Positions 8,411-16,864 of a stretch of 64,000 nt of DNA are shown piece by piece. The notes below the pieces were generated by a model. That model saw only the letters and a program-made list of their open reading frames with translations. It made no database searches and was not told where the DNA came from. Every line of letters starts with the position of its first letter. Position 1 is the stretch's first letter. Position numbers and translations under genes: made by a program. The DNA is from Novosphingobium sp. Gsoil 351 (GTDB lineage Bacteria; Pseudomonadota; Alphaproteobacteria; Sphingomonadales; Sphingomonadaceae), in NCBI RefSeq assembly GCF_009707465.1, contig NZ_CP046120.1, positions 3,377,501 through 3,441,500 of the forward strand. The letters run 5' to 3'.

Positions 8411-10122
8411 TCCGCGCGCTGTTCCTTGCAGTGGCGCTGCTCCTCGCGCCCGGCCATGCCTGGGCGCAAGCGGCCCCACCGAGTGCCAAGGAACGGTGCG
8501 AGGCGCTGGCCGGCGGTCGCTTCGAGAAGCTGGAAGGCGCGCCGACCTATATTGTCAGTGCCAAATTGCGCCCTGCCGGCGGCGTCCAACCCGAGGCTTG
8601 CCTGGTCGAGGGCTACGTCAATCCCACGGTCAATTTTGCGATCCTGCTGCCGTCCACGACCTGGAACGGGCGCTACATGGTGCGCGGCTGCGGGGGAAGT
8701 TGCGGCGCGGTGGTGATCGACCTCGCCTGCGCGCGCCATGTTCGCGATGGTTACGCCTGCCTGCACACCGACATGGGTCATCGCTCGACGCTGATCGACA
8801 ACACCTGGGTGCCGAACAACCTGCAAGGGCTGGTCGATTTCGGCTATCGCGCGACGCATGTGACAACCGTCGCAGGCCGCGCAATCATCAAGGCGTTCTA
8901 CGCCGCCGACCCGGCCAAATCGTATTTCTTCGCCTGTTCGACAGGCGGGCGGCAGGGGCTGATCGAGGCGCAGCGGTTCCCCGACGATTTCGACGGCATC
9001 GTCGCAATGGCCCCGGCGAGCATGGCCCCGTTCGGAAACCGCAAGCCGGCGACCATCTCCGACGTCAACGGTTTCAACACTGGGCAGGACGGGCGCCCGA
9101 TCTTCCCCAACCGAAAGACGCTGTTGCTTCACGCCGCGGTGATCAAGGCCTGCGACAAGCGCGACGGGCTGGTCGACGGGCTGATTTCCGCGCCGCTTGC
9201 CTGTCCGTTCAAGCCCGCTCAGTTGCTGTGCAAGGGCAGCGATACCCGCGATTGCCTGACCGCGCCGCAAGTCGCGGTGGCGGAAAAGATGTACGCCTGG
9301 CGCGGCACCGCACCGGGCAGCGAACTGCGCTGGATCGGTACGCTGATCCCCAACGCACCACTGCCGGGCGAGGCCTGGGCGCCGATTCCCGATCTCGGTG
9401 CCGACCGCGGCGATCCCACGACAATCGAGACGATGGTCGCGCCCAACAACCCCGATCTGCGCCCGTTTCGCGATCGCGGCGGCAAGCTGATCCTGGTCCA
9501 GGGCTGGTCCGACGCGATCGTCGCTCCAGCGCCGACGCTGGACTATTATCAAACAGTGCAGCGGACGATGGGCGGCGCGGCGGAAACCGCCAAATTTGCT
9601 CGGCTATTCATGGTCCCGGGCATGGAGCATTGCTCGGGCGGTGATGGCGCGTGGGCCATCGATCACGTCGCGGCGCTGACCGCCTGGGTCGAGCGTGGCG
9701 AGGCGCCCGAAGCCTTGCGCGGCGTCCACCCCGATCCCGCCGCCAAGCTCGATTACTTCGCCACCGGTCTGCCCGAGATGGACCCCAAGTATGTGGCGTT
9801 CGCGCGCGATCATCGCGCTTGGCCAGGGTCAAGCGTGGCCGTGAAGGGGCTGCCAGTGGTTCCAAGCCGCAACCCGCTGAGGCCGCTTGCCCAAGCGCTG
9901 GGCGATGCCGCCGAGGCCGCCGTACGCAGCGGCACCGCCTCGGGCTATGCCCGGCGCAGCACGCTCAATCTCACGCTGACAGAGATGTGGCAGGTGCTCG
10001 CCGCGTGCGACGGCCCTGTGGAAGAGCAACGCGCTGCGCTGACGAGCCTCGCCGCCTCAGCACGCGATCCGCTAGTCGCCGAGGCCGCGCGGCGTCTCCA
10101 AGCCGAACTTCTTCTCGATTAG
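8407..10122 (+). CDS. Tannase/feruloyl esterase-family secreted esterase
   Basis: Alpha/beta-hydrolase of the tannase family that hydrolyses esters of aromatic acids. The TTG start at 8407 overlaps the upstream stop and opens a clear signal peptide (IRALFLAVALLLAPGHAWA, cleavage after AWA), so the product is periplasmic or outer-membrane exposed. The nucleophile elbow is CSTGGRQG with the family's cysteine just before the serine. The acid residue lies in QGWSDAIVAP, and the histidine in MEHCSGG is followed by the partner cysteine, which is the CS-D-HC arrangement. About 571 residues. In this operon it could release an acid that the CoA ligase at 10992 then activates. The substrate is unknown. 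Confidence 0.87.
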   Translation: MIRALFLAVALLLAPGHAWAQAAPPSAKERCEALAGGRFEKLEGAPTYIVSAKLRPAGGVQPEACLVEGYVNPTVNFAILLPSTTWNGRYMVRGCGGSCGAVVIDLACARHVRDGYACLHTDMGHRSTLIDNTWVPNNLQGLVDFGYRATHVTTVAGRAIIKAFYAADPAKSYFFACSTGGRQGLIEAQRFPDDFDGIVAMAPASMAPFGNRKPATISDVNGFNTGQDGRPIFPNRKTLLLHAAVIKACDKRDGLVDGLISAPLACPFKPAQLLCKGSDTRDCLTAPQVAVAEKMYAWRGTAPGSELRWIGTLIPNAPLPGEAWAPIPDLGADRGDPTTIETMVAPNNPDLRPFRDRGGKLILVQGWSDAIVAPAPTLDYYQTVQRTMGGAAETAKFARLFMVPGMEHCSGGDGAWAIDHVAALTAWVERGEAPEALRGVHPDPAAKLDYFATGLPEMDPKYVAFARDHRAWPGSSVAVKGLPVVPSRNPLRPLAQALGDAAEAAVRSGTASGYARRSTLNLTLTEMWQVLAACDGPVEEQRAALTSLAASARDPLVAEAARRLQAELLLD

Positions 10123-10134
10123 GGACATTCCAGC

Positions 10135-10995
10135 TTGAGCAGCTTCATCGACATCGTCTGCAACATCTACACGCCCGAGGCCGTCGAAAACGGCTGGACC
10201 GGGCTCGACGACGATTTCAAACGCCAGGTCCGGATGCCACCGGAAATGTTCGGCGGGGTCTCGACCGATGAATACTTGCGCAAGATGGACCGCGCGGGGA
10301 TCGAACGCTCGCTGTTGATCGCGGTGCGCGCGGGCGATTTGAACGTCAAGGGCTCGTGGGAAATCCCCTACAAAGTCATCGCCCGCATGTGCCGCGAGCA
10401 TCCCGATCGCTTCTCGGGCCTGGCCGGGATCGACCAGACTCGCGGCATGCAGGGGCTCCGCGACCTGACCCAGGCGGTCGAGGAATACGGCTTCGTCGGC
10501 GCGCACTGGTATCCGCACTGGTTCGGGAGCCCTCCGGACTGCGCCCAGATCTACCCCTACTACGCCAAGTGCTGCGAACTCGATATTCCGATCATGCTGC
10601 AGGTCGGCCAGAACCTGGTCTATTCCAAGGAACGGCGGTTGCCCTCGGTCGCCCGACCTATCCTGCTCGACCAGGTGGCGATCGATTTTCCTGAGCTTGC
10701 GATCATCGGCATCCACATCGGGGTGCCGTGGACAGACGAGATGATCGCGATGTGCTGGAAGCACGCGAACGTCTACACCGCGGGCGACGCCTACGCTCCC
10801 AAGCACTGGCCGCCGCAATACGTCCGCTATGCCGACAGCTATGGCAGCCACAAGGTGCTGTTCGGAACAGACTGGCCCGTGATCGATCCCGAGCGCGCGG
10901 TGGCTGAAATCGCCGCGCTGGGGCTGCGGCCCGCCAGCCACGCGAAGATGATGCGCGAGAATGCGCTCAAGGTCTTCACCAAGCTGCCGCGATGA
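10135..10995 (+). CDS. Amidohydrolase-family TIM-barrel hydrolase/decarboxylase
   Basis: A 286-residue metal-dependent protein of the amidohydrolase-2 group, which includes ACMSD and gamma-resorcylate or carboxyvanillate decarboxylases. Features are GLAGIDQTRGMQGLRDL, VGAHWYPHWFGSPP, HIGVPWTDEMIAM and the late FGTDWPVIDPERA, whose aspartate is the usual metal-site residue. The classic N-terminal HxH is replaced by DIVCNIYTP, so the first metal ligand pair is absent and the mechanism may be altered. The TTG start at 10135 has AGGGA eight bases upstream. The stop overlaps the ATG of the CoA ligase (ATGA). Hydrolase or decarboxylase on a ring acid is the most likely class. Confidence 0.78.
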   Translation: MSSFIDIVCNIYTPEAVENGWTGLDDDFKRQVRMPPEMFGGVSTDEYLRKMDRAGIERSLLIAVRAGDLNVKGSWEIPYKVIARMCREHPDRFSGLAGIDQTRGMQGLRDLTQAVEEYGFVGAHWYPHWFGSPPDCAQIYPYYAKCCELDIPIMLQVGQNLVYSKERRLPSVARPILLDQVAIDFPELAIIGIHIGVPWTDEMIAMCWKHANVYTAGDAYAPKHWPPQYVRYADSYGSHKVLFGTDWPVIDPERAVAEIAALGLRPASHAKMMRENALKVFTKLPR

Positions 10996-12499
10996 CTGGC
11001 AGTGCGGCCTGGCAGTCGCTCACGTTCCGCGCGCGCTGCGCGCGGCGGCGGGGCGCGAGCCGGGCAAAGTCGCGATGGTGCAGGGCAAGAAAACCCGCGC
11101 CTTCGGCGCGCTGGCGGAGCGGGTCGAGGCGCTGCGCAACGCGGCGATCACCGCGCTCGGGGTGCGCAAGGGCGACAATGTCGGGATCATCGCGCGAAAC
11201 TGTTTCGAGTTCATCGAGGTCGTCGCCGCGTTGCCCGACGCGGGCGCGGCGGTGGCCATGGTCAACCCGCGCGGTGCTCCGCCTGAAATGGCCGCGACGC
11301 TCGAAGACTGCGGCGCGACGCTGGTGTTCGCCGATGCCCAATCGGCCGCATTCGCGCGCACGACCGGGCGGCAAGTGATTGTCTTCGGCGAGGAATACGA
11401 GGTGCTGCTCGCCAACGCCGCGGCGCCACCCAACCTCCCGCAAATCGATGAGTGGGACGCGTGGACCATCCCCTATACGTCGGGCACCACGGGCAAGCCC
11501 AAGGGCGTGGTTCTGTCGCATCGCTCGCGGATGCTGGTTGCGATGATCTGCGCGTCGGAGTTCGGCGGCTTCGGTCCCGACGACCGCTTTTTGGCGATGA
11601 GCCCGATGAACCACGGCGGTGGGCTGGGGTTCCCGGTCTCGATCCTTTCGCTGGGCGGATCGATCGAGATCCTCGACAAGTTTGATCCCGAAGCTACGCT
11701 CGAGCGGCTCAAGTTCGGCGGGATCACCGGGCTGTTCATGGTGCCCACGCACTTCCAGATGATCTTCGCCTTGCCGCCTGCAACGCTGGCCAGATACGCG
11801 CGGCCGGAAACGCTCAAGTCGATCCTCGCCAACGCCGCGCCGCTGCCGCAGGCGCTCAAGCCGCGCATCCTCGAATACTTCGGCGAGACCGTTCTGAACG
11901 AGCTCTACGCCGCGACCGAGACCGGGCTGGTCTGCAACCTGCGGCCCAGGGACCAGTTGCGCAAAGCGAGCTGCGTTGGGACGCCGTTCGCTCACGTTGA
12001 AGTCGAAGTCCGCCGCGAGGACGGCTCGATCTGCCATGCGGACGAAGTCGGCGAACTGTGGTCGCGCGGCCCGGTGATGTTCAACGGCTATTGGAACCGG
12101 CCTGAAGAAACCGCCCGGGCGATTAACGATGGCTGGGTCTCGGTCGGCGACATGGCCCGGCGCGATGCCGAGGGATTTCTCTACATCGTCGACCGGCTCA
12201 AGGATCTGGTCATCTCGGGCGGGGTCAACATCTATCCGCGCGAGATCGAGGAAGTGCTGTTCACTCACCCGGCGATCGCCGACGTGGCGGTGGTCGGCGT
12301 GCCCGATGAGACTTGGGGCGAGCGCTTGAAGATCTTCGCGGTGCTGCGCGAGCCACTGACGGCCGAGGACGTCGGCGTGTTCTGCACCGGCAAGATCGCG
12401 CCCTACAAAATCCCGAAAGAGTTGGAGGAGATGTCCGAATTGCCCCGCAACGCCAATGGGAAGGTCCTCAAGACCGCACTCAGGGCGAGAGCGGCATGA
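10992..12499 (+). CDS. AMP-dependent acyl-CoA ligase, apparent N-terminal frameshift
   Basis: Adenylate-forming ligase that activates a carboxylate to its CoA thioester. The ATP motif is YTSGTTGKPKGVV, followed by LYAATETGLV, GWVSVGDMA, DRLKDLVISGGVNIYPREIEE and the C-terminal lysine region PRNANGKVLKT. An ATG at 10992 overlaps the amidohydrolase stop (ATGA), as at the other joints of this operon, and reads MTGSAAWQSLT. It must change frame near 11031 to reach the conserved VPRALRAAAGREP. One lost base (ACG-GTT read as ACGTT) would explain it. Without that, the only in-frame ATG is 10961, inside the previous gene. Either a base error or a real frameshift. Confidence 0.85.
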
Positions 12500-13638
12500 C
12501 CGGGCCGCTCGACCGGATCGGCATGACCACACCGATCTTCGGTTTCTCGCACTGCCGCGATGTAGTCGCCGCGGTGAGCAGGGCAGGCGGGGTCGGGGTT
12601 TACGGTGCCGGCCTCCATTCTGACGAGCAGATCGCGATCGATCTCAAGTGGATCGAGGAGCAGGTCGGCGATCTTCCCTATGGCATCGATCTGCTGATGC
12701 CGAGCAAGTACGTCGGGAGCGACATCGGAGGGCTTTCCGGCGCCCAGGCCAAGGCGGCGATCCCCGCCGAGGTTACGGCCTTCCTCGACGACATGATGGT
12801 CCGCTACGACGTTCCCGAAACTACGGACGAGCCCGACGACGAGTTCACCGCGCTCGGTGGACAGCGTTACAGCGCGGCGCAGGCGCAGGGCATCCTCGAG
12901 CTTGCGTTCGCTTCGAAGGCGAGGCTGTTGGTCAGCGCTCTCGGCACCCCACCATCCGAGGTCATCGAGCAGGCGCACGCGCGCGGTATGGTCGTCGCCG
13001 CGCTGGCAGGCGCGGTCAAGCATGCACTGCGCCATGTCGCGGCGGGCGTGGATATCGTGATCGCCCAATCCTATGAGGCGGGCGGTCACACGGGTGAAAT
13101 CGGGGGCATGGTTCTGACCCCGCTGATCGTTGACGCGGTTGCGCCCGTGCCGGTGCTCGCCGCGGGCGGGATCGCTGACGGACGCCAGATGGCCGCCGCC
13201 CTGGCGCTGGGAGCCAAGGGCGTGTGGTGCGGCTCGGTGTGGCTGACCACCGCGGAATCCGACCTGCTGCCAGTCGTCAAGCGTCGCCTGGTCGGCGCGG
13301 CGGCGGAGGATACCAAGCGCACCAGGGCGATGACCGGCAAGCCCTCGCGCCTGCTGCGCACCGCCTGGGTCGAAGAATGGGAGCGCCCCGATACCCCCGA
13401 CCCGCTGCCCAACCCGCTCCACGCAGTCGCGATCGGGCCTTACGTCGCGCGGATCGAGAAGGCGGCGGCTGCGCCCAACGCGACATCGGAGCACGGCCCT
13501 GGCGCGCTGGCGCCGACGGCGGCCGGGCAAGTCGTCGGTTTGATCCGCGAAGAGACCAGCTGCCGCCTGGTGATGATGGAAATGATGACCGACTGCGTCG
13601 ATGCCGTCGGCGCGGTGCAGGAGATGCTCGAAGCATAG
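12496..13638 (+). CDS. Nitronate monooxygenase/2-nitropropane dioxygenase-family FMN enzyme
   Basis: TIM-barrel FMN-dependent oxidoreductase of about 380 residues. Signature stretches are TPIFGFSHCRDVVAAVSRAGG at the N-terminus (shortened: residues 12-33), AALAGAVKHALRHVAAG, IVIAQSYEAGGHTGEIGG with the conserved GGHxG phosphate-binding loop, VPVLAAGGIADGRQMAAAL and GAKGVWCGSVWLTTAES. Relatives include enoyl-reductase-like and nitronate-oxidising enzymes, so in a CoA pathway it may act as an acyl-CoA oxidoreductase rather than on nitro compounds. ATG 12496 overlaps the ligase stop (ATGA). An internal DMMVRYDVPETTDEPDDEF segment is unusual for classical NMO. Exact activity uncertain. Confidence 0.82.
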   Translation: MTGPLDRIGMTTPIFGFSHCRDVVAAVSRAGGVGVYGAGLHSDEQIAIDLKWIEEQVGDLPYGIDLLMPSKYVGSDIGGLSGAQAKAAIPAEVTAFLDDMMVRYDVPETTDEPDDEFTALGGQRYSAAQAQGILELAFASKARLLVSALGTPPSEVIEQAHARGMVVAALAGAVKHALRHVAAGVDIVIAQSYEAGGHTGEIGGMVLTPLIVDAVAPVPVLAAGGIADGRQMAAALALGAKGVWCGSVWLTTAESDLLPVVKRRLVGAAAEDTKRTRAMTGKPSRLLRTAWVEEWERPDTPDPLPNPLHAVAIGPYVARIEKAAAAPNATSEHGPGALAPTAAGQVVGLIREETSCRLVMMEMMTDCVDAVGAVQEMLEA

Positions 13639-13663
13639 GTTGCAGGATCGAGGGAGCGAAGCG

Positions 13664-14452
13664 ATGGCCGGGACACGACTGGAAGCGAGCCGCAAGGGTC
13701 CGCTGCTCTATGGGACATTCGCGCAGGAGCGTGGCGTCCATTCGTTCAGCCTGGACTTGCTCGATGACATCGACCGGTTTCTCGACCTGATCGACGACGA
13801 ACGGGACATTCGTGCCGCGATCGTCACCGCGCGCGGCAAGGTGTTCAATCTCGGTACCGACAAGACCCAGATCGAGAGCGGTTTGCGCGACTTCGTCCAG
13901 TTCCGCCGCTACCTCGACCGTTTCAACGACACGATGGACCGGCTCGAACGCGCGCCGGTGCCGACGATCGCGGCGGTCAACGGTCTCACTCGCGCCGGCG
14001 GGATTGAAATCGTCCTCGCCTGCGATGTGACGGTGATCGCCAAGAGCGCGCGGATCGGGGACGTTCATTCGGCGCAGTTCGCGATCCCCGCAGGCGGATC
14101 GACCCAGCGCCTACCGCGCCGCATCGGCCTGCCGCGGGCCAAGGACCTGATCTGGAGCGGGCGCTTCCTGGACGCGGCAGAGGCGGTCGAGTGGGGCCTA
14201 TGCCACGCGCTCGCCGACGACGATGCGCTGCTCCAAACCGCCGAAGCCTTGGCCGCGACCTATATCGACAAGCCCCGCCAGTGCCTGTTCGAATCGAAAT
14301 CGCTGATCAACCGCAGCGTGACGATGGCTCCGGCCGACGGCATCGAGCTGGAGAAGCAGCAGTTCCTCCACTACGTCCAGAACTACCCCTACGTGCGCGA
14401 TGCGTTCGAGGCTTTCCAGGCTTCCCGAAAGCCAGCGGAGGCAAGGGCGTGA
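13664..14452 (+). CDS. Second atypical crotonase-family enzyme
   Basis: A 262-residue crotonase, paralogous to the one at 7622. It has AAIVTARGKVFNLGTDKTQ (oxyanion segment, normally GxxxFCxG), VNGLTRAGGIEIVLACDV with the first catalytic glutamate, and RIGDVHSAQFAIPAGGSTQRL. Histidine again replaces the second catalytic glutamate (GDVH for GxPE). The shared substitution means the pair belongs to one divergent clade. ATG 13664 follows GAGGGAGCGAAGCG, a good ribosome site, and lies 25 bases after the previous stop, the only gap in this run besides that before the amidohydrolase. The stop overlaps the GTG of the transporter. The two crotonases may form a hetero-oligomer or act on successive intermediates. 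Confidence 0.85.
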   Translation: MAGTRLEASRKGPLLYGTFAQERGVHSFSLDLLDDIDRFLDLIDDERDIRAAIVTARGKVFNLGTDKTQIESGLRDFVQFRRYLDRFNDTMDRLERAPVPTIAAVNGLTRAGGIEIVLACDVTVIAKSARIGDVHSAQFAIPAGGSTQRLPRRIGLPRAKDLIWSGRFLDAAEAVEWGLCHALADDDALLQTAEALAATYIDKPRQCLFESKSLINRSVTMAPADGIELEKQQFLHYVQNYPYVRDAFEAFQASRKPAEARA

Positions 14453-15777
14453 TCGCCGCGGCGACGGCGGTTCCCCTCGAAGGCGAGGTTTCCCCAGGCC
14501 AGGTCAATTCGCGCTACGGCGTCTACGTCGTCTCCGTCCTGATCCTCGCCTACACTTTTTCGTACGTCGACCGCACGATCCTGACACTGATGGTCGATCC
14601 GATCCGCGCCACTCTCCAGATCAGCGACGTCCAGCTCAGCCTGCTCCACGGCCTCGCCTTTGCGGTATTCTACACGCTGATGGGGGTGCCGATCGGGCAG
14701 TTGGTGGATCGCCGCAAGCGGACGGCGATCATCGCCGGCGGGGTCGCGGTGTGGAGCGTGATGACCGCGCTGTGCGGCCTGTCCCGCAGCTTCACCCAGA
14801 TGTTCCTGGCCCGGATCGGGGTGGGGGTGGGCGAGGCGGCGCTGTCGCCAGGCGCCTATTCGCTGCTTGCCGACTGGTTCGAGGGCAAGTCGCTGGTCCG
14901 CGCGCTGAGCTGCTATCAGTGCGCGATCTATGTCGGCGGCGGTCTGGCGACGATGATCGGCGGGACGATGATCGCGCTGGTCCCCCCGGTGACCACCACG
15001 CTGACCGGCGCGCTCGAGCCGTGGCAGGTGGTGTTCGTGATCGTCGGGTTGCCGGGGCTGCTCGTTGCGCTGCTGGTGCTCAGCCTGCGCGAACCCGCGC
15101 GGCGTGGGGTGATCGCCGGGCAAGCGCATCCCGGCTTCGGCGAAGTGCTGGCCTACATGCGTCAAAATTGGCGGGCCTATGCCGGGCTGATCCTGGGGCT
15201 GTGCTTCGCCAGCCTGATGTGGAACGGGGTGGCGGCGTGGATTCCAACGCATTTCATCCGCATCTATGGATGGACCCCGGCCGAGGTCGGTTTGCGCTAT
15301 GGCTTCGTCCTGCTGGTGTTCGGCACCGCGGGCATCCTTTCCGGAGGGTGGATCGCCGGACGGCTGCGCGAGCGCGGGATGCGCGATGCGAACGTCGTCA
15401 TCTGCCTGATTTCCGCGGTGACGGCATTGCCGTTGGGCGTGGCGGCTCCTTTGATGCCGGGCGCATGGCCCTCACTGGCGATGTTCGCGCTCTACCTTTT
15501 CGCTGGCGCCATGCCCTATGGCGGAGCAGCGGCGGCCTTTCAGGAGATAACCCCCAACCGCATGCGCGGGCAGGTTTCGGCGATCTACCTTTTCTGGCTC
15601 AACCTCGCCGGGATCGGGCTTGGCCCCACGTTCGTCGCCTGGATGGCACAGACGTGGTTTGGCGGCGACTTGGGCATCAGCCGTGGGATCGCCGCCAACG
15701 TCGCCATCGCCGCGCCGCTCAGCGCGGTGCTGTTCGTATTGACCCGCAGACCGTACCGCCTGGCGATGGTGGCCTAG
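14449..15777 (+). CDS. MFS transporter (aromatic acid/spinster-type)
   Basis: A 12-helix inner-membrane transporter of about 442 residues. The first membrane segment is YVVSVLILAYTFSYVDRTIL, with the D-R pair common in the anion:cation and spinster-like families. The MFS loop 2-3 motif is GQLVDRRKRTAII, and the helix 4 motif is FLARIGVGVGEAAL. It likely imports the substrate or a hydrolysed product of the esterase. The GTG start at 14449 overlaps the crotonase stop. Its own stop codon TAG (15775-15777) lies in the CTAG target at which the IS481 element inserted, so the coding sequence is intact. Last gene of the operon. Confidence 0.88.
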   Translation: MIAAATAVPLEGEVSPGQVNSRYGVYVVSVLILAYTFSYVDRTILTLMVDPIRATLQISDVQLSLLHGLAFAVFYTLMGVPIGQLVDRRKRTAIIAGGVAVWSVMTALCGLSRSFTQMFLARIGVGVGEAALSPGAYSLLADWFEGKSLVRALSCYQCAIYVGGGLATMIGGTMIALVPPVTTTLTGALEPWQVVFVIVGLPGLLVALLVLSLREPARRGVIAGQAHPGFGEVLAYMRQNWRAYAGLILGLCFASLMWNGVAAWIPTHFIRIYGWTPAEVGLRYGFVLLVFGTAGILSGGWIAGRLRERGMRDANVVICLISAVTALPLGVAAPLMPGAWPSLAMFALYLFAGAMPYGGAAAAFQEITPNRMRGQVSAIYLFWLNLAGIGLGPTFVAWMAQTWFGGDLGISRGIAANVAIAAPLSAVLFVLTRRPYRLAMVA

Positions 15778-16754
15778 CTGTGGAGCCTCAACAGGTTGTT
15801 CACCGGCTGACCCAGTCGGCTGATGGGCGGGTTGGATTGTAGACTACCGTGAGGTCGATGCCAGTTGTAGTTGTGGAGCCAGGGTTCAAGCGCCTGTTTT
15901 CGGTGTTCCGAGGTAGGATAGGCTCTGGCGTAGGCCCATTCGCGCAAGCTGGTTTGGATGAAGCGTTCGGCCTTGCCATTGGTCTTGGGGGTGTAGGGTC
16001 TGGTTCGGATGTGCTTGAGGCCAAGTGCCTTGCAGGCATCGCGGAATGCGTAACTTCGGTAGCACCCACCGTTGTCGGTCATGACGCGGGTGACGGTGAC
16101 TCCGAGGCTGCGATAGTATTCGATTGCCGCGTAGAGGAAGGCGACGGCGCTTTGCTTCTTCTCGTCGCGGTGGATCTGGCTGAAGGCGATGCGTGAGGCA
16201 TCGTCGATACAGACGTGGACGAACTCCCAACCGGCACCATATCTCTCGCCAGCGCGATAGCCACGGGTGTTGCTCTGTCGGGTCCGGTCGCCGGTGATAC
16301 GGTGTCCGATGCTCTCGAAGCGGCCGAGCTTCTTGATATCGATGTGGATCAGCTCACCGGGATGGGCCCGCTCATAGCGGTGTACCGGTACTGGCGGATC
16401 GAGGTCGCGCATGCGGCTGAGACGGACTTTGCGTAACACCCGGCTGACGGTAGCAGGCGAGACCGCAAGCATTCTGGCAATCTGCTTGCCGGTGATGCGC
16501 AGCCGGCGCTGCGCGATGATCTCGTCGATGATATTGGCCGGCGTGGCGCCGGGAAACCGGCGCGGACGCGAGCTGCGATCGGCTAGACCGGCCTCGCCTT
16601 CAGCCCTGTAGCGCGCCAGCCACTTGGCGACGGTTCGCTCCGAGACCCCCAGGGCGGTTGCAACCGCCCTGGGGGTCTCGCGCAGCACCATTATGCGCCG
16701 CACGATCTCGGCTCGACTGAAAGGCGTGGTTCGGGCATTCTTGTGGATGTTCAT
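15774..16754 (-). CDS. IS481-family transposase
   Basis: A 326-residue DDE transposase. The N-terminal helix-turn-helix region (residues about 10-65) is RAVATALGVSERTVAKWLARY. A second HTH (ITGKQIARMLAVSPATVSRVL) follows. The rve integrase core shows IHIDIKKLGRF and CIDDASRIAF for the first Asp region, MTDNGGCYRS for the second Asp, and TPKTNGKAERFIQT with the glutamate. All three catalytic acids seem present, so it may be active. The stop codon TAG is supplied by the flanking CTAG target on the minus strand. The same four bases give the MFS gene its stop on the plus strand. Confidence 0.93.
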   Translation of the reverse strand: MNIHKNARTTPFSRAEIVRRIMVLRETPRAVATALGVSERTVAKWLARYRAEGEAGLADRSSRPRRFPGATPANIIDEIIAQRRLRITGKQIARMLAVSPATVSRVLRKVRLSRMRDLDPPVPVHRYERAHPGELIHIDIKKLGRFESIGHRITGDRTRQSNTRGYRAGERYGAGWEFVHVCIDDASRIAFSQIHRDEKKQSAVAFLYAAIEYYRSLGVTVTRVMTDNGGCYRSYAFRDACKALGLKHIRTRPYTPKTNGKAERFIQTSLREWAYARAYPTSEHRKQALEPWLHNYNWHRPHGSLQSNPPISRLGQPVNNLLRLHS

Positions 16755-16841
16755 CCGGTCATTCCTTCAGTGCTGACGTGTTGCAACATCAGTCTGACCG
16801 GATCACACCGGATGAACAACCTCCTGAAAGCTCACACCTAG
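15774..16841 (-). mobile_element. IS481-family insertion sequence
   Basis: About 1.06 kb between two copies of CTAG (15774-15777 and 16838-16841). CTAG is the core of the NCTAGN target reported for IS481. The ends form imperfect inverted repeats about 25 bp long that share TGTG near the tip and AGGTTGTTCA inside (left end from 15778; right end running back from 16837). A single transposase gene fills the element. It inserted exactly in the stop-codon/terminator CTAG between the MFS gene and the TonB receptor, splitting neither reading frame. Confidence 0.9.
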
Positions 16842-16864
16842 AGCCTGATGCCGTCAGGCTCTAG
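16838..16864. terminator. Bidirectional terminator hairpin between MFS operon and TonB receptor
   Basis: A perfect inverted repeat has 11-bp arms, CTAGAGCCTGA at 16838-16848 and TCAGGCTCTAG at 16854-16864, with loop TGCCG. The right arm contains the TonB receptor stop codon. Before the IS481 insertion the left CTAG would have been the MFS stop codon. One hairpin therefore joined the two convergent stops. The insertion now separates it from the MFS gene by about 1 kb. Confidence 0.75.

Noticed and set aside
16838..16864. Hairpin as part of the IS481 end
   Set aside because: The inverted arms lie outside the CTAG duplicate and include the TonB stop codon, so they belong to the host terminator.
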